The position numbers were made by a program, and so were the translations under genes. Source: Pseudoalteromonas shioyasakiensis (GTDB lineage Bacteria > Pseudomonadota > Gammaproteobacteria > Enterobacterales > Alteromonadaceae). Taken from it: DNA of 64,000 bases. This document shows positions 39,959 to 49,489 of the stretch, in pieces (the first letter of the stretch is position 1; every line of letters begins with the position of its first letter). Below the pieces are notes generated by a model, which was given only the letters and a program-made list of their open reading frames with translations, had not been told where the DNA came from and made no database searches. The stretch is taken from contig CP058414.1 in the NCBI GenBank assembly GCA_013391845.1, positions 186,001 to 250,000 on the forward strand. Reading direction: 5' to 3'.

Positions 39959-42286
39959 TTAAAACTCTTCCCACTCATCACTAGGGTCAACAAAGTTATT
40001 GCCTTTTGGCGCCGAGCGTACTGGTGAGCTTGGCTGTTTAGCGGCAGGCGCTGAACTTGCACGGCTGGTTATATCCATCTCATTATTTGATAACGAGAAG
40101 AAGTTTAATAAGCGGCGCATATCATTCGCTTGCTCTGCCATTGATTCTCCAGCGGCAGATGCTTCTTCAACCAAGGCAGCATTTTGCTGAGTCATTTCGT
40201 CCATTTGGGCAATAGCTTTATTAACCTGCTCAATACCAGAGCTTTGCTCTTCAGATGCTTGGGCAATATCAGAAATCATCGCTGTAACTCTTTGCACCGC
40301 TGTAACAATTTCTTGTAATGTTGAACCTGATTCATTAACTAGTAATGTACCATCTTCAACTTTTCCAACACTGTCTCGGATCAATTCTTTGATTTCTTTT
40401 GCTGCAGCTGCTGAACGTTGCGCTAAGTTACGCACCTCACCAGCAACAACCGCGAAACCACGGCCTTGTTCACCTGCTCGCGCAGCTTCAACAGCCGCAT
40501 TCAACGCTAGTAGGTTTGTTTGGAAGGCAATTTCATCAATTACACTGATAATGTCTGCAATCTTCTTACTTGATTCATTAATTGCTGACATACTGGTGAC
40601 AGCGCGATTTACCACTTCACCACCTTTTTGTGCCTTAGTGCGTGTTTCTTCAGCAAGTTCATTTACTTCTTTTGCATTATCAGCATTTTGACGAACCGTA
40701 CTGGTCATCTCTTCCATGCTTGATGCTGTTTCTTCAAGTGATGAAGCTTGCTCTTCAGTACGTTGACTTAAATCAGCATTACCTTGTGAAATTTCTTCTG
40801 CGCCACTTGCAACCAGCGTTGCTGAGGTATTAATGCGATTAATTACTTCAGTAAGCTTATCAGCCGTGGCATTTGCATCACGTTTTAGCTTGTCGAACGA
40901 ACCTTGGTAGTCTTGCTCAATACGTTTTGATAAGTCACCGTTCGCCATGGCATCCAGCATGTTGCCAGTGTCTTTTACTGCATCATCAACAATGCTAACA
41001 AGGCTATTTAAGCCCTGCGCTAGACGTAAGAAGAAACCTTGTTTACCCGCTTCTTCAACACGCGCTTCTAAGTCACCACTCCCCGCAGCAGCGACGAGGC
41101 CTGCAATTTCTTTTTCAATAGCGACTTCCGCGGTTCTATCTTCCCACTCCACTACCGTACCAATACGTTCGTTTTCTGGGGTGAAAATAGGGTTTGCAAC
41201 CAAGCCAAAAGTACGCCCACCCACTTGAATTTCAGTGCTATAAGTATCACTTAACTTAGCAAGCATGTTGCGTTGATGTGCTGGGTTCTTATGGAACACA
41301 TCAATATTTTGACCAATCAAATTATTACTGTTGAAATTAGGTAAATCTTTTCTTAAATCACTTTCAGCAATCTTCATCATGTTCAGAACAGCTTCGTTCA
41401 TGTAAATAATGTTGTTGTCAGAATCAGCAATCATGGTATTCGTTGCTACACGGTCAAGTGCACGACGTACTCGCAGGTTTTCTTCTGCTGCACGCTTTTC
41501 AGCTTCAGCTTTATTTACGCTATCAGTAATATCTTGCCACTCAACAATAGTACCTAAACGCTTACCTGATGCGCTCACCCAAGGTGTTGCAATCAAGCTA
41601 AAAATAAGCCCTGCTAAACGCAATGTCGTTTTGTATGGTTCAGATAATGTTTTTAGCAGCTCACGTTGGTGTGACGGTTGTTTATGAAAATCATCAACGC
41701 AGGTTCCAACTAGGTTTGCAACTGAAAAGCTAGGTAGCACAGTTTGTAACGTTGACTCACGAGCTTGCAGCATTTGCTTTACTTGCTCATTAACGAAAAT
41801 AATTTTCAAATCGTTATCGGCAATCATCACATTTGCTTGGCATACACGCAGCGCATTTGATAAGTCAGCATCACGTTTTGACTGACGTTCAAGCTCTTTT
41901 TGTGGTGTAATATCGGTAGCAAGCTTGATGACTTTAGTGACATTGCCATTGCTATCAATAATCGGGTTATAGGTGCCTTGAATCCAAACTTGCTTGCCAT
42001 TTTTACCGACACGCTTAAATTCATCAACAAAGAATTCACCGCTGCGTAATCGTTGCCAAAACTGTTGATATTCAGGGCTTTGCGACTCTTCTTCAGCAAC
42101 AAACATAGAGTGGTGTTGCCCTTGAATTTCTTCGAGTTGGTACCCCATGGTGTTTAAGAAATTAGCATTGGCAGTAATGATCTGCCCCGATGGTTGAAAC
42201 TCAATCATCGCTTGCGACTTTCTCAGTGCCGCAATAACTAAATCATTTTCCGACTCAACATTTTTAGGACTGCTAAACCATCCCAT
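39959..42286 (-). CDS. Soluble PAS-domain chemoreceptor of the F7-type che operon
   Basis: 775-residue methyl-accepting protein without an evident membrane segment. Order: PAS (about 15-130), two repeated PAS-like units at about 150-270 and 280-395 sharing HK-P-HQR---L and GTVVEW/GTIVEW motifs, a HAMP-like linker (about 405-465), and the signalling hairpin with [23 protein letters not shown] (partly quoted). It ends PSDEWEEF, a C-terminal pentapeptide of the xWxxF type used to tether CheR/CheB. The GTG at 42295 abuts the Shine-Dalgarno AAGAAG, whereas ATG 42286 has AAGG eight bases upstream. Between cheW and cheR. Ligand unknown; heme or redox sensing is possible for such PAS repeats. Confidence 0.92.
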   Translation of the reverse strand: MGWFSSPKNVESENDLVIAALRKSQAMIEFQPSGQIITANANFLNTMGYQLEEIQGQHHSMFVAEEESQSPEYQQFWQRLRSGEFFVDEFKRVGKNGKQVWIQGTYNPIIDSNGNVTKVIKLATDITPQKELERQSKRDADLSNALRVCQANVMIADNDLKIIFVNEQVKQMLQARESTLQTVLPSFSVANLVGTCVDDFHKQPSHQRELLKTLSEPYKTTLRLAGLIFSLIATPWVSASGKRLGTIVEWQDITDSVNKAEAEKRAAEENLRVRRALDRVATNTMIADSDNNIIYMNEAVLNMMKIAESDLRKDLPNFNSNNLIGQNIDVFHKNPAHQRNMLAKLSDTYSTEIQVGGRTFGLVANPIFTPENERIGTVVEWEDRTAEVAIEKEIAGLVAAAGSGDLEARVEEAGKQGFFLRLAQGLNSLVSIVDDAVKDTGNMLDAMANGDLSKRIEQDYQGSFDKLKRDANATADKLTEVINRINTSATLVASGAEEISQGNADLSQRTEEQASSLEETASSMEEMTSTVRQNADNAKEVNELAEETRTKAQKGGEVVNRAVTSMSAINESSKKIADIISVIDEIAFQTNLLALNAAVEAARAGEQGRGFAVVAGEVRNLAQRSAAAAKEIKELIRDSVGKVEDGTLLVNESGSTLQEIVTAVQRVTAMISDIAQASEEQSSGIEQVNKAIAQMDEMTQQNAALVEEASAAGESMAEQANDMRRLLNFFSLSNNEMDITSRASSAPAAKQPSSPVRSAPKGNNFVDPSDEWEEF

Positions 42287-42315
42287 ACCCTTCACCTTCT
42301 TGTTAATCTACCCAG

Positions 42316-42801
42316 TTAAATGTCCATTGTTTTTTGTAGGTCAAGTAATGCGACCATCTTCTCACCCACATTGACTAAACCCGCAACAAATTGCGCGTTG
42401 TCTGAGTCAGACAAATGTGGCACTGCCTTCGCTTCATGCTCTGCAATGCTATAGACATCCGAGACGGCATCAACTGCGATGCCCATAATTTTACATGTAT
42501 TTTCAAGCTGTACTTTTAGAACGATTACAACGGTTAACGGCCCGTACTCTATGGCTGATATACCAAAACGAAGCCTTAAATCAATAATTGGCACTATAGT
42601 GCCGCGCAGATTAATAACCCCTTTGACGAAATCCGGTGAGTTAGGGATCACCGTAATTTCTTCCCAACTGCGAATTTCTTGCACCGTTAAAATATCTACA
42701 CCGTACTCTTCTTCGGCCATAAAGAAGGTTAGGAATTGTTTTACATCTTGATCTTGTTCAAGAGTTAGCTTGTTATGCAGGTCGTCGTGTTGTGCAATCA
42801 T
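42316..42801 (-). CDS. cheW: Chemotaxis coupling protein CheW
   Basis: 161 residues, SH3-like fold linking CheA to the receptor. Conserved stretches include FFMAEEEYGVDILTVQEIRSW, FVKGVINLRGTIVPIIDLRLRFG (partly quoted) and the C-terminal VNVGEKMVALLDL. It overlaps cheA by four bases and precedes mcp by 29 bases on the same strand. Confidence 0.95.
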   Translation of the reverse strand: MIAQHDDLHNKLTLEQDQDVKQFLTFFMAEEEYGVDILTVQEIRSWEEITVIPNSPDFVKGVINLRGTIVPIIDLRLRFGISAIEYGPLTVVIVLKVQLENTCKIMGIAVDAVSDVYSIAEHEAKAVPHLSDSDNAQFVAGLVNVGEKMVALLDLQKTMDI

Positions 42802-44879
42802 GACGCCTCCAAATTCGCTTTTGATTCTATAATCAATTCCTGGCTCCCTGGCTTTCTAAGCCCAGATAATTTAATCAAACCACTAATATCAACAATCAAA
42901 GAAACACGACCATCGCCTAAGATTGTAGCCCCAGAAACGCCATCAACTTTTTGATAGTTTGCCTCCAAACTTTTGATTACGACTTGTTGTTGAGATAATA
43001 AGTCGTCAACTAATAAACCTACTTTTTGATTGTCGCTTTCAACAACAACCAGTAAGGTTTTATCAAGCGTTTCAATTGCCCCTTGGTGGTTAAAAATATT
43101 GTAAAGCCTTAAGATTGGAATATATTCATCACGTAAGCGCAGCACATCTAAGTCTTTACCAACCCGACTTACCTTACTGATATCGATTTGCAATGATTCG
43201 ATAATCGAAATTAGCGGGATAATATAAGTATGCTCAGCAATCCGTACTAACTGCCCATCTAAGATAGCCAATGTTAGCGGTAGGCGAATTGTAAATGTCG
43301 AACCTACACCCGGTGCTGAAGCCACTTCCACAGAACCGCTCAACGCTTCGATATTGCGCCTTACTACATCCATACCAACGCCACGACCCGATAGGTCGCT
43401 TACTTGATCGGCTGTAGAAAACCCTGGTAAGAAAATCAGCTCGTTTACTTCGTTATCAGACAACTCATCAGTTTCTGAAATTAGGCCGTTTTTAATTGCC
43501 TTTTCACGAATTTTAGTGGTGTTAAGACCTTGGCCATCATCCATAATTTCGATAACAATATTGCCACCTTGATGAAACGCATTGAGCGTGACAGTACCAA
43601 CAGGGTTTTTACCCGCAGCAACACGCTTATCAACAGTTTCTAAGCCATGGTCTAGGGAGTTTCTCACTAGGTGAACCATAGGATCAGAAAGCTTCTCCAT
43701 CACGGTTTTATCTAGTTCGGTTTGCTCACCAAGTAACTTTAGCTCAACTTGTTTATCAAGCTTTTGCGAGATATCTCGCACTAAGCGAGGGAAGCGACTA
43801 AACACAAAGCTTATTGGCAACATACGAATACGCATGACGTTTTCTTGTAAGTCACGAGTATTATGTGCCAGTTGCGCTAAGCCCTCTTGTAGAGAAGCAA
43901 TCGTCGCTTCAGTGATTTCTTGCTCACCCAATTGGCTTAACATCGCTTGGGTAATAACTAATTCACCCACCATGTTGATGAGTGAGTCAACTTTATCAAT
44001 ACCAACCCTGATTGAGGTTGATTCTGCATTGGCAGTAGTTGCTTTAACTGGCGCAGGCTTTTTGGTATCAGTAGTTGGTTTAACTACTGCAGGCTCAGCC
44101 TCTTTCGCTGGTGCTGCATCTTCTGTAGCAGTTTCAGCTGCCGAAATATCTTCATCACCAAACAAACCACCGCATAGCGTGATGGTAATATCAGCGTCAT
44201 CCTCAACCCATTCAAAAATTTCTTCTATACAGCTTTGCTCTTTGTCTGTGGTTAAGAAAAAGCGCCACGATAAGAAACAATCTTCAGGGGCAAGGTTAGT
44301 GATATCAGGCACATCATCTTGAAAAGCTTGTGTTTCAAGTTCACCCAACTCCGCTAATTCACTGATCATGTACAGTGGTTCATTACCGGTTTTAAATAAA
44401 TGATAGTGTGGTTTGAAATCGATTTGATAGGTATTAAAACTGTTTTCGCTGACAGCTTCTTGCGCTTGAGCAGGTTCTTTACTTGCAGCACGCATGCCGA
44501 GAATTTCTTCAAACTTAATACGAAGTTCATCAGCTTCAGTTAGGTCTGGCTGCTGCTCAGCTTGCAAAGTTCTAAGTAAAGCTCGTAAACAATCAACTGA
44601 TTTTAAAAGTAAATTTACATGCTCAGCAGTAAGATCACGTGAGCCTTCACGGATTTGATCTAACAGGGTTTCGAGAACATGAGTAAAATCTGCAACGGCA
44701 CTAAAACCAAAGGTTCCACTGCCTCCTTTTATCGAATGCGCAGCGCGAAAGATTGTATTTATTGTCTCTAAGTCTTCTTCGCCAGGTACTAAGTTTAATA
44801 ACTCAGCCTCCATAGCATCGAGTCCTTCAAAGCTTTCTTCGAAGAATACTTCAAAAAATTGGCTTAGATCTATACTCAT
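42798..44879 (-). CDS. cheA: Chemotaxis histidine kinase CheA
   Basis: 693 residues. The Hpt domain carries phosphorylated H48 in RAAHSIKGGSGTFGF. A region at about 140-250 looks like P2-type binding, then a Pro/Ala/Thr-rich linker (about 245-280), a dimerisation domain, the ATPase with HLVRNSLDHGLE, EIMDDGQGLN and DLSGRGVGMDVVRR, and a CheW-like P5 domain at the C terminus. It overlaps cheW by four bases. All kinase boxes are intact. A charged segment around 210-240 (CIEEIFEWVEDDADI) may be family-specific. Confidence 0.96.
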   Translation of the reverse strand: MSIDLSQFFEVFFEESFEGLDAMEAELLNLVPGEEDLETINTIFRAAHSIKGGSGTFGFSAVADFTHVLETLLDQIREGSRDLTAEHVNLLLKSVDCLRALLRTLQAEQQPDLTEADELRIKFEEILGMRAASKEPAQAQEAVSENSFNTYQIDFKPHYHLFKTGNEPLYMISELAELGELETQAFQDDVPDITNLAPEDCFLSWRFFLTTDKEQSCIEEIFEWVEDDADITITLCGGLFGDEDISAAETATEDAAPAKEAEPAVVKPTTDTKKPAPVKATTANAESTSIRVGIDKVDSLINMVGELVITQAMLSQLGEQEITEATIASLQEGLAQLAHNTRDLQENVMRIRMLPISFVFSRFPRLVRDISQKLDKQVELKLLGEQTELDKTVMEKLSDPMVHLVRNSLDHGLETVDKRVAAGKNPVGTVTLNAFHQGGNIVIEIMDDGQGLNTTKIREKAIKNGLISETDELSDNEVNELIFLPGFSTADQVSDLSGRGVGMDVVRRNIEALSGSVEVASAPGVGSTFTIRLPLTLAILDGQLVRIAEHTYIIPLISIIESLQIDISKVSRVGKDLDVLRLRDEYIPILRLYNIFNHQGAIETLDKTLLVVVESDNQKVGLLVDDLLSQQQVVIKSLEANYQKVDGVSGATILGDGRVSLIVDISGLIKLSGLRKPGSQELIIESKANLEAS

Positions 44880-44894
44880 GCCCCGCTCCTATTA

Positions 44895-45257
44895 TTAGCG
44901 AATCACTTTTTTCAATACCGCTAACAATTGCTCAGGATTAAATGGCTTAACAATCCAACCAGTTGCTCCAGCAGCTTTTCCTTCAGACTTTTTATCAAGC
45001 CCCGACTCTGTGGTCAGCATCAGTAAAGGTGTGAACTTATAATTAGGTAAGCTACGTAATTCACGAATAAGGGTAATACCATCCATTACCGGCATATTCA
45101 CATCAGAAATAACTGCATCAAAGCCTTGTTGCTTTGCGATGTTTAATGCTTCACTGCCATCTTTTGCCTCTGTAACATCAAAGCCAGCTTTTTTAAGCGT
45201 AAAACCAACCATTTGGCGCATAGATGCAGAATCGTCTACTGCTAAAATTCTTTTCAT
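44895..45257 (-). CDS. cheY: Chemotaxis response regulator CheY
   Basis: 120-residue receiver-only protein with VDDSASMRQMVGF, phospho-acceptor D52 in AVISDVNMPVMDGI, TTE for the conserved Thr and the lysine in IVKPFNPEQL. Position between the STAS gene and cheA fits the Che2/F7-type gene order. It may control output other than flagella, as other clusters of this type do. Confidence 0.94.
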   Translation of the reverse strand: MKRILAVDDSASMRQMVGFTLKKAGFDVTEAKDGSEALNIAKQQGFDAVISDVNMPVMDGITLIRELRSLPNYKFTPLLMLTTESGLDKKSEGKAAGATGWIVKPFNPEQLLAVLKKVIR

Positions 45258-45266
45258 AAAAACCTC

Positions 45267-45539
45267 TTAATTGGCATTCTCAAGCACAAGGTAATGACTT
45301 AAGCCCAAACTATTAATTGCCTGTAGCAAAGGTTTGCTCTCGCCAACCCAAATAATTTTGTGTTGCACAGAAAGCAAGTGCTTCTGTAATGCACATAAAA
45401 GCTGAATTGATGCTGTGTCAGCACGTGTCACTTCACTGATATCCAGACAAATATCATCATTTGCTGACAACTCTTGTAGCAAATCTTGATGGAGCGTTTC
45501 GACCTGACTAATAGCTAATTCTGTAGGGAGCTTTAACAT
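45267..45539 (-). CDS. STAS-domain protein at the head of the che operon
   Basis: 90 residues, an anti-sigma-antagonist-type STAS domain with LDISEVTRADTASIQLLCALQ; the phosphorylatable serine would be S44. The F7-type chemosensory operons of Vibrio cluster III include a comparable STAS gene. A TTG 27 bases upstream is in frame but the ATG at 45539 begins the domain more sensibly; no strong Shine-Dalgarno. First gene of the operon, eight bases before cheY. Its partner kinase is not identified. Confidence 0.83.
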   Translation of the reverse strand: MLKLPTELAISQVETLHQDLLQELSANDDICLDISEVTRADTASIQLLCALQKHLLSVQHKIIWVGESKPLLQAINSLGLSHYLVLENAN

Positions 45540-45645
45540 TACTTCTTCTTTCCCTGCTTTAAACAATTCATAACAAAAGCTTAGACTGACTAAATAAAAA
45601 TGCCATAATTTGAATCAAAAAATAGTAAAATTTTTTAGTAGCTTA

Positions 45646-45659
45646 GACATATATGTCAA
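45646..45659 (-). promoter_or_regulatory. Palindrome and -35-like box upstream of the che operon
   Basis: GACATATATGTC (45646-45657) is a perfect 12-base palindrome in the 169-base gap before the STAS gene. On the minus strand it overlaps a perfect TTGACA (45659-45654). A -10 at 16-18 bases is only TAAAAA/AAAAAT, so the promoter is weakly supported; the dyad could be an operator. Confidence 0.4.
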
Positions 45660-45708
45660 AAAAGGAAGCTTTTCTTTTGCTGAAATTGACTCACCAAGCA
45701 AAGAAAAT

Positions 45709-46326
45709 TTACTTTGCGTAATAATCTGCTATTTTTTTGAACTCATCAGTCAAAGTTGTGGCATTAATCAAGGGCACACTTCCTTGTTTAAATTCAGGCT
45801 TAAAAATGGCACGCACAGAACCATCACCATCAACCATCACCACAGAAGCACTATGATCAACGGCATACTCTTGCTGATCACTGTCGTTAATTGCGTAAAT
45901 TAAGCCAAGCTCTCTAACAAAGGGGAAAAGTTGTTTGTGTGGGCCTGATACAGCAAGAAATTCAGGGTTAAAGTAATCAATGTAAGCTTTGCGTTTTTCG
46001 GTTGTATCACGCTTTGGATCAACAGCAACAAACCATACTTGCACTTTGTAACCTTGGCTTAATTGCTTTTGCACTGCAGTTAATTTCGCCAGTGTCATTG
46101 GGCAGATATCAGGACAGCTAGTGTAGCCTAAAAAGACCAAGTTCCAATGCCCCATAAATTGGCTATTATCTGCAGGTTTACCATGTTGGTCAGTTAATAA
46201 AAACGGACTAATCGGCTTTGCTGGCTCGTAAACGAGCGCTTCAACTTTAGGAGCGGTGTTATTTTTGCCACAACCGGTTACAAATAATACCGCACTGAAA
46301 CATAAAAAAGCGACGATTCGTGTCAT
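45709..46326 (-). CDS. SCO1/SenC-type copper chaperone lipoprotein
   Basis: Thioredoxin-fold copper chaperone that helps assemble the CuA centre of cytochrome c oxidase. The 205 residues start MTRIVAFLCFSAVLFVTGCG, with a lipobox FVTGC placing the acylated cysteine at C19. Copper ligands are C71-x3-C75 (TSCPDICP) and H158 (AVDHSAS). ATG and the ctaB stop overlap as ATGA, so the upstream in-frame ATG at 46338 is not needed. Last gene of the oxidase assembly operon. Confidence 0.93.
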   Translation of the reverse strand: MTRIVAFLCFSAVLFVTGCGKNNTAPKVEALVYEPAKPISPFLLTDQHGKPADNSQFMGHWNLVFLGYTSCPDICPMTLAKLTAVQKQLSQGYKVQVWFVAVDPKRDTTEKRKAYIDYFNPEFLAVSGPHKQLFPFVRELGLIYAINDSDQQEYAVDHSASVVMVDGDGSVRAIFKPEFKQGSVPLINATTLTDEFKKIADYYAK

Positions 46327-47231
46327 AAAACTAACCATTTATCAATAAATAAGGCGATAAAGAGTAGCATTAAATGCACAATTGAAAAACGAAATAAATC
46401 CATTGCGGTATCATCTTTTGGGGCAATTTTTAGTTTTAATGCCTTATAGATGAAGACCGCATTTAGAGCGCTTGCCCCTAGCAAGTAAATTAACCCTGAC
46501 ATACCAATTAGATAAGGCAGTACACATACCAAAGCTAGCAAAATGCTATAACCAACAACACAGGTTTTACAAAATTCAATACCGTGAGTAACAGGCAGCA
46601 TAGGAATTTTTGCACGCTCATAGTCACTTTTACGCGCAATTGCTAATGCCCAAAAGTGTGGTGGAGTCCAAGTAAATATAATCATCACTAATAACCATGG
46701 CGCAGCAGCCATATGGCCCGTTTCAGAAACCCACCCTAAAAGCGGCGGCATCGCACCAGCTAACCCCCCAATAACAATATTTTGAGGTGTCGCGCGCTTT
46801 AAAAACGAAGTGTAAATAAAGGCATAACCAACGAGTGCAAACAAAGTAAGGATTGCCGTTAATGTATTTGCCCACACCATAAGCATAACAAAACCTAGCA
46901 CACCGATGGTCGCCGCAAAGCTCAAAGCATGCTGTTTGCTAAGGCGCCCTTTTGCCACAGGGCGATGACGTGTACGTGCCATTTTACTGTCGATTTCACT
47001 ATCAACAACATGATTGATTACAGCAGCAGCGGCCGATAACAAACCAATACCAAGCAAACTTGCAAGCTGTACAAACACTCCACGCCCAACATCGGGAGCC
47101 AATGCCAAACCAACCCAAGCAGTTAGTACAAGCATGGCAACTACTTTAAATTTACTGATAGCTAAGTAATCTTTAAGTAACTCTGAGCTTTGGCTAAATA
47201 ATGATTTTTCTGTGCTTAGTAATATTGCCAT
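46323..47231 (-). CDS. ctaB: Protoheme IX farnesyltransferase (heme O synthase)
   Basis: Polytopic membrane enzyme of 302 residues that farnesylates heme b to heme O. Conserved NHVVDSEIDSKMARTRHRPVA (partly quoted), VIGGLAGAMPPLLGW and TWTPPHFWALAIARKSDY. AGGAGG lies five bases before the ATG at 47231; a GTG one codon earlier is too close. Nine bases after ctaA; its stop overlaps the SCO start. Confidence 0.95.
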   Translation of the reverse strand: MAILLSTEKSLFSQSSELLKDYLAISKFKVVAMLVLTAWVGLALAPDVGRGVFVQLASLLGIGLLSAAAAVINHVVDSEIDSKMARTRHRPVAKGRLSKQHALSFAATIGVLGFVMLMVWANTLTAILTLFALVGYAFIYTSFLKRATPQNIVIGGLAGAMPPLLGWVSETGHMAAAPWLLVMIIFTWTPPHFWALAIARKSDYERAKIPMLPVTHGIEFCKTCVVGYSILLALVCVLPYLIGMSGLIYLLGASALNAVFIYKALKLKIAPKDDTAMDLFRFSIVHLMLLFIALFIDKWLVL

Positions 47232-47240
47232 CACAGCCTC

Positions 47241-48230
47241 CTAGGTTCTTATTTTTAAATGGAAGCATAGTCTTACCATGCTAAGCAGTAGTAGTGCGGC
47301 CATTAGATTGTGCGCAAGCGCAACACTTAATGGGAAGTGCCAATGCACAACAGCTAGGCCTAAACAGATTTGGCACAGCAAAGCGATTAATACGGTGACT
47401 GTGCAGTGCTTAATTTTTCGAGAGTAACATCTTGAATATATGCGCCACATGATCAGTGCTAACACCACACAAGTAACCAACGCCCAAATACGATGCAGTA
47501 AGTGAATTGACATACGCGCTTGCTGCGATAACACACCATATTCATAGGTACTGTGCTCGAGCGGCAGTTGAAAAACGCTCTTCAAAGAAAACGGTTGTCC
47601 GTAGCTACAAAGCGGTAAGCCATTACAATGCGGAGCGGCATAATTTGCAGCAAGCCAGCCACCCAACGCAATTTGCAGTATTAGTACCACCAAACCCACA
47701 AGCGCTAGACGATAGTATGGCTTTGCACCGCTATCATTACTCGCTACGGGTTTCGTTTTTAAGCGTAGATACAATAAAAACACCAACGACAAAATACTAA
47801 AACCGCCAAGTAAATGTCCCATTACAACCAAAGGCTGTAAGTTCATAGTCACAGTCCACATGCCCAATGCGGCTTGGAAGATCACCAGTAGTAATAGTGC
47901 CAGTGGCAATTTAACCGGCGTATTTGGATATTGGCGTTTTAACCATGCAAAAACAAACAAAGCTAAAATTAATAGGCCAAGGGCACCAGCAAAATAGCGA
48001 TGGATCATCTCTTTCCAAGCTTTTGCTGCCTCAAACATCATATCAGGGTAGTTTTGTTCAACATGTAACAGAGCAGTTTCATGTTTTGGCACAGTTAAAA
48101 ACCCATAGCAACCAGGCCAGTCTGGACAGCCAAGCCCAGCATCACTCAGCCGTGTATAAGCACCAAGCCCAACAACCAAGATAGAGAAGAAAACCGTAAT
48201 TAAGACTAAATATTTATAATTTTTATACAT
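47241..48230 (-). CDS. ctaA: Heme A synthase (COX15/CtaA)
   Basis: Oxidises heme O to heme A for the oxidase. The 329 residues form about eight membrane segments with conserved histidines (MIHRYFAG, MGHLLGG, SIHLLHRIWA, ALAHNLMA) that bind the hemes. A cysteine pair lies in APHCNGLPLCSYG. Length matches proteobacterial COX15. Twenty bases after the 164-residue gene, and nine before ctaB. Confidence 0.94.
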   Translation of the reverse strand: MYKNYKYLVLITVFFSILVVGLGAYTRLSDAGLGCPDWPGCYGFLTVPKHETALLHVEQNYPDMMFEAAKAWKEMIHRYFAGALGLLILALFVFAWLKRQYPNTPVKLPLALLLLVIFQAALGMWTVTMNLQPLVVMGHLLGGFSILSLVFLLYLRLKTKPVASNDSGAKPYYRLALVGLVVLILQIALGGWLAANYAAPHCNGLPLCSYGQPFSLKSVFQLPLEHSTYEYGVLSQQARMSIHLLHRIWALVTCVVLALIMWRIYSRCYSRKIKHCTVTVLIALLCQICLGLAVVHWHFPLSVALAHNLMAALLLLSMVRLCFHLKIRT

Positions 48231-48250
48231 CTTTATCCCCTTGATGAGGT

Positions 48251-48745
48251 TTAACTTGAACGCGCGTAGTTAAGTAGTTTTTTTAAGTCTTTAAGTAAGC
48301 CTTTTTGAATAAGTCTGTTTTGTTCAGGCTCTGCCTTGTAGGGGTAATGCAAAACCACTAAGCCCATGTGATCAACCAAGTATAAATCTCCCGCTTTGAG
48401 CGCTGGACTTACCACCAATTGACGCCAGTTTGCCGATATCTGCTGTTGATTTGTCAGTACCGCCACATCCACTTTTTGCTGATTTTTACCTAAAGCGACG
48501 TATAGGTTATCTAGGCTTGCTAATTGGTTTTCACATACTTCATTGCACTCCTTTGGATAATTAAGCGCAATAGTCCATTGTTTGGGCTCACCTTGTTGCC
48601 AATCAGCTAATTTAACTTCTTCACTTAAAAGCTCACCATGATTACTCGAACCACTTGGTAACCACTCAAGCTTCAATGCTGCATAAGCAAGTGCCAGCGG
48701 CACAAAACAGCATAAAACGAATAAACTAAGCGGGTTTATTTTCAT
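48251..48745 (-). CDS. Membrane-anchored oxidase-assembly-associated protein of unknown function
   Basis: 164 residues with one N-terminal membrane segment (about 5-26) and a periplasmic domain with a thioredoxin-like look (WTIALNYPKECNEVCENQLASL contains CNEVC, partly quoted) and LYLVDHMGLVVLHYPYK. The C-x3-C and later H resemble Sco-type copper sites, but order and length differ. It overlaps the SURF1 gene upstream by 20 bases and lies within the oxidase assembly operon, so a role in oxidase maturation is plausible. Confidence 0.72.
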   Translation of the reverse strand: MKINPLSLFVLCCFVPLALAYAALKLEWLPSGSSNHGELLSEEVKLADWQQGEPKQWTIALNYPKECNEVCENQLASLDNLYVALGKNQQKVDVAVLTNQQQISANWRQLVVSPALKAGDLYLVDHMGLVVLHYPYKAEPEQNRLIQKGLLKDLKKLLNYARSS

Positions 48746-49475
48746 AACCTCTCCTTCTCATCGCAAAATAAGCAATAACCACACAAGCTAAGCCAATTAA
48801 TAACCACTGTACGGCATAGGCGTAATGTTTATCTGGCCCCATCACGACACTCTGATAATGCGGAGTTGCGATACCATCAGCTTCATTGCGATAACCAATA
48901 AAGCCTTGTAAGGGCATTGCTAATTGAGTACTCAAAATTGCTAAATCAATACCTTGAATTCGCTTTGGCCACCCTTGTTCTGCACCAATCTCATCGGCAA
49001 GCGTAAAACCTTGCAAGTTACCTTGTTTCAATTGCACTGTGGCCGTAAAACGTGTTGATTCTGGCCACACAACGGTTGGGAATTGGCTCCGGTTTGTAGG
49101 GGCTTTTAGCCAACCAAAGTTAACAATTAAAGGGGCGGTTTCACCTGCAATAGTCATAGCTACAAGTAAGTCATAGCCCACTTGTCCCTGATAGATTTGA
49201 TTATCAAGCAGCCAGTACTGTTGTTTATTTACCTCGCCAGAGACCTTAACTTGCAAACCCGTTTTATTTAGCTCTGTAGGTAGACTTTGCAGCGCTTGCC
49301 AGCTCAAAATTCCTTGTTCTTTCGAAACGGCCAACTGGCTTAGTTGCTGCTGTTTTTGCTCGCCTCGTTGGTATTGCCAAACGCTTAGTCGTAAACAAAT
49401 AAGCACTGCTAGTATCACAACGCAAATTGCGATAATTGAGCTAAGCTTTTGTTTACGCCATAAAATTAACTGCAT
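48726..49475 (-). CDS. SURF1 family cytochrome oxidase assembly protein
   Basis: 249 residues with two membrane anchors (about 13-30 and 220-240) around a periplasmic domain, the standard SURF1 architecture. Conserved spots include RLSVWQYQRGEQKQ, VNFGWLKAP and the YAVQWLLIGLACVVIAYF C-terminal anchor. It assists insertion of heme a. It overlaps the next gene by 20 bases. Its start is only 14 bases from the divergent DUF2909 gene, which separates it from coxIII. Confidence 0.92.
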   Translation of the reverse strand: MQLILWRKQKLSSIIAICVVILAVLICLRLSVWQYQRGEQKQQQLSQLAVSKEQGILSWQALQSLPTELNKTGLQVKVSGEVNKQQYWLLDNQIYQGQVGYDLLVAMTIAGETAPLIVNFGWLKAPTNRSQFPTVVWPESTRFTATVQLKQGNLQGFTLADEIGAEQGWPKRIQGIDLAILSTQLAMPLQGFIGYRNEADGIATPHYQSVVMGPDKHYAYAVQWLLIGLACVVIAYFAMRRRGYENKPA

Positions 49476-49489
49476 TTGGATTACCTAAT

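Noticed and set aside
43834..44322. 162-residue plus-strand frame inside cheA
   Set aside because: Antisense to a conserved CheA region and rich in Ser/Ala/Val low-complexity; no start signal or recognisable fold.
45659..45717. Short AT-rich inverted repeats after the SCO gene as terminators
   Set aside because: Stems too short and imperfect and overlapping the SCO stop codon; no decisive T run.
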